Origin: Candidatus Sulfopaludibacter sp. SbA3
Lineage (GTDB): Bacteria; Acidobacteriota; Terriglobia; Bryobacterales; Bryobacteraceae
Reading direction: 5' to 3'
Length of the DNA: 64,000 bases
Assembly (NCBI GenBank): GCA_945890485.1
Contig: CAMDCN010000007.1
Span: 62,001-126,000, forward strand
In this document: one piece after another, positions 63,216 to 64,000 of the stretch
Numbering within the stretch: the first letter of the stretch is position 1
Layout of the letters: every line of letters begins with the position of its first letter
Program-made: the position numbers and the translations under genes
Notes under the pieces: generated by a model
What the model was told of the DNA's origin: nothing
Seen by the model: the letters and a program-made list of their open reading frames with translations, nothing else
The model's database searches: none

Positions 63216-64000
63216 TTGGTCTACAAGCTGGTTTACGAAAACCTGAAGCACCGTCCGGTGAGGACGCTGCTGAGCTCGCTGGCAATCGGCCTGGGCGTGA
63301 CGATGATGCTTGCCTTGGTGGGCGTCGGCGAAGGGATGCTGGAGGATCAGGCGAACCGCGCTCGTGGCGTGGGCGCTGATCTGGTGGTGCGCGCACCGGG
63401 CAGCTCCGTCGTCGGAATGGGTTCGCTTTCGATGAATCAAGGCATCCTCAGCTACGTACGGTCCCAGAAGCACGTCACCTTGGCTACGCCCATCGGCGTG
63501 CATTCGACGGGCGGCGTGAGCTCCATCATGGGGATCAACTACGACGAGTTCGCCGAAATGGGCGGCGGGTTCCGGTTCCGGGAAGGCGGCAGGTTTTCCG
63601 CCCAGAACGACGTGATTATCGACGACTTGTACGCTCGCGAGAAGAAGCTGAAAGTCGGTTCGCTGTTGAATACGATGAACCGCGATTGGCGGGTCTCCGG
63701 AATTTTCGCCTCGGGTAAACTGGCGCGGGTCATGATCCCGTTGACGGTATTGCAGGAACTCGCCAGCGCCAATGGAAAGATCACCATGATCTACGTAAAG
63801 CTGGACGACCCGGCGAACACGCAGGCGGTGATCGACGCCATGAAGAAGGATCTGCCGGAGTATCCCATCTATGCGATGGAAGAGTTGATCAAACAGTTCT
63901 CCGTGAACAATCTTCCGGAATTGAAGGCCTTCATCGGCGTGGTCGTTTCGCTCGCGGTATTGTTCGGCTTCCTGGTCGTCTTTCTGGCCATGTACACCGC
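63216..64000 (+). CDS. MacB/FtsX-type ABC transporter permease (3' end outside window)
   Basis: 261 full codons visible to the window end, starting at TTG 63216 (AAAGAG just upstream), nine bases after the aminotransferase stop. N-terminal YKLVYENLKHRPVRTLLSSLAIGLGVTMMLALVGVGEGM contains the first TM; a long extracytoplasmic domain follows (residues about 45-240, ADLVVRAPGSS, GKLARVMIPLTVLQELA) and a second TM (FIGVVVSLAVLFGFLVVFLAMYT) begins at the edge. That is the FtsX/MacB permease layout. The ATPase partner should lie just beyond the window. Confidence 0.85.
   Translation, partial: MVYKLVYENLKHRPVRTLLSSLAIGLGVTMMLALVGVGEGMLEDQANRARGVGADLVVRAPGSSVVGMGSLSMNQGILSYVRSQKHVTLATPIGVHSTGGVSSIMGINYDEFAEMGGGFRFREGGRFSAQNDVIIDDLYAREKKLKVGSLLNTMNRDWRVSGIFASGKLARVMIPLTVLQELASANGKITMIYVKLDDPANTQAVIDAMKKDLPEYPIYAMEELIKQFSVNNLPELKAFIGVVVSLAVLFGFLVVFLAMYT

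Overview
The window is high-GC bacterial chromosome and looks like an Acidobacteriota genome of the Bryobacterales/Solibacter type. That placement is inferred from gene content: a DUF1592-type secreted cytochrome paired with a DUF1552 Tat protein, a Ser/Thr kinase carrying a TolB-like propeller, many short Tat-signal hydrolases, and a terminase-like cassette led by an N-terminal STGP...KHG protein. No rRNA, tRNA or CRISPR array was seen.

Region 1 (1-9.5 kb, minus strand) is a lower-GC surface-polysaccharide cluster. It holds a truncated polytopic membrane protein, a GT9 glycosyltransferase, the ADP-heptose genes (hldA, gmhA and a fused hldC-gmhB), two GT4 enzymes, a CgeB-like glycosyltransferase and a Wzx-like flippase. 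Region 2 (9.5-13.3 kb) contains a gene-poor stretch, a plus-strand terminase-like cassette (STGP/KHG protein, ATPase, RNase H-like nuclease) with no other phage genes, and three small minus-strand genes including a DUF433 protein. Region 3 (13.3-18.7 kb) is the export and control operon: a NusG paralogue, a ribbon-helix-helix protein, Wza and a Wzc tyrosine kinase. A divergent secreted TPR-like protein follows. Regions 1 and 3 together describe a Wzx/Wzy-type exopolysaccharide or O-antigen system with its own antiterminator.

Region 4 (18.7-25.9 kb) has rlmN, then about 1.75 kb of T-depleted mosaic repeats, a P1-family peptidase, and an mlaE-mlaF-mlaD lipid-transport operon ending in a ChbG/HpnK-like deacetylase. 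Region 5 (25.9-30.1 kb) has a prolyl oligopeptidase, a solitary copy of one repeat module, a frameshifted small gene, a BrnT/BrnA toxin-antitoxin pair, a probable PD-(D/E)XK protein and OsmC. Region 6 (30-41 kb) has a carboxyltransferase with a PdxA2/four-carbon-acid-kinase pair (D-threonate type), two secreted proteins, a Na+/Ca2+ exchanger, a receptor-like kinase, a lipoprotein lactonase and phosphoglucomutase.

Region 7 (41-50.8 kb) has the DUF1592/DUF1552 pair, an SDR, a HAD-PfkB-ROK sugar operon, and an ATPase-TOPRIM (DUF4276) pair resembling OLD/PARIS-type defence. Region 8 (50.7-64 kb) has an alcohol dehydrogenase, glycogen phosphorylase, and a run of Tat-signal enzymes (FGE-like, M81, M19, an uncharacterised family, a SelA-like PLP enzyme). 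An IclR regulator next to a class III aminotransferase follows, and an ABC permease is cut by the window end.

The least explained items are the mosaic repeat at 19.7-21.46 kb with its solo copy near 27.97 kb, the split terminase cassette, and the ATPase/DUF4276 pair. GC skew also changes sign near 24 kb regardless of gene strand. Functions are read from motifs and family knowledge; no database search was possible.
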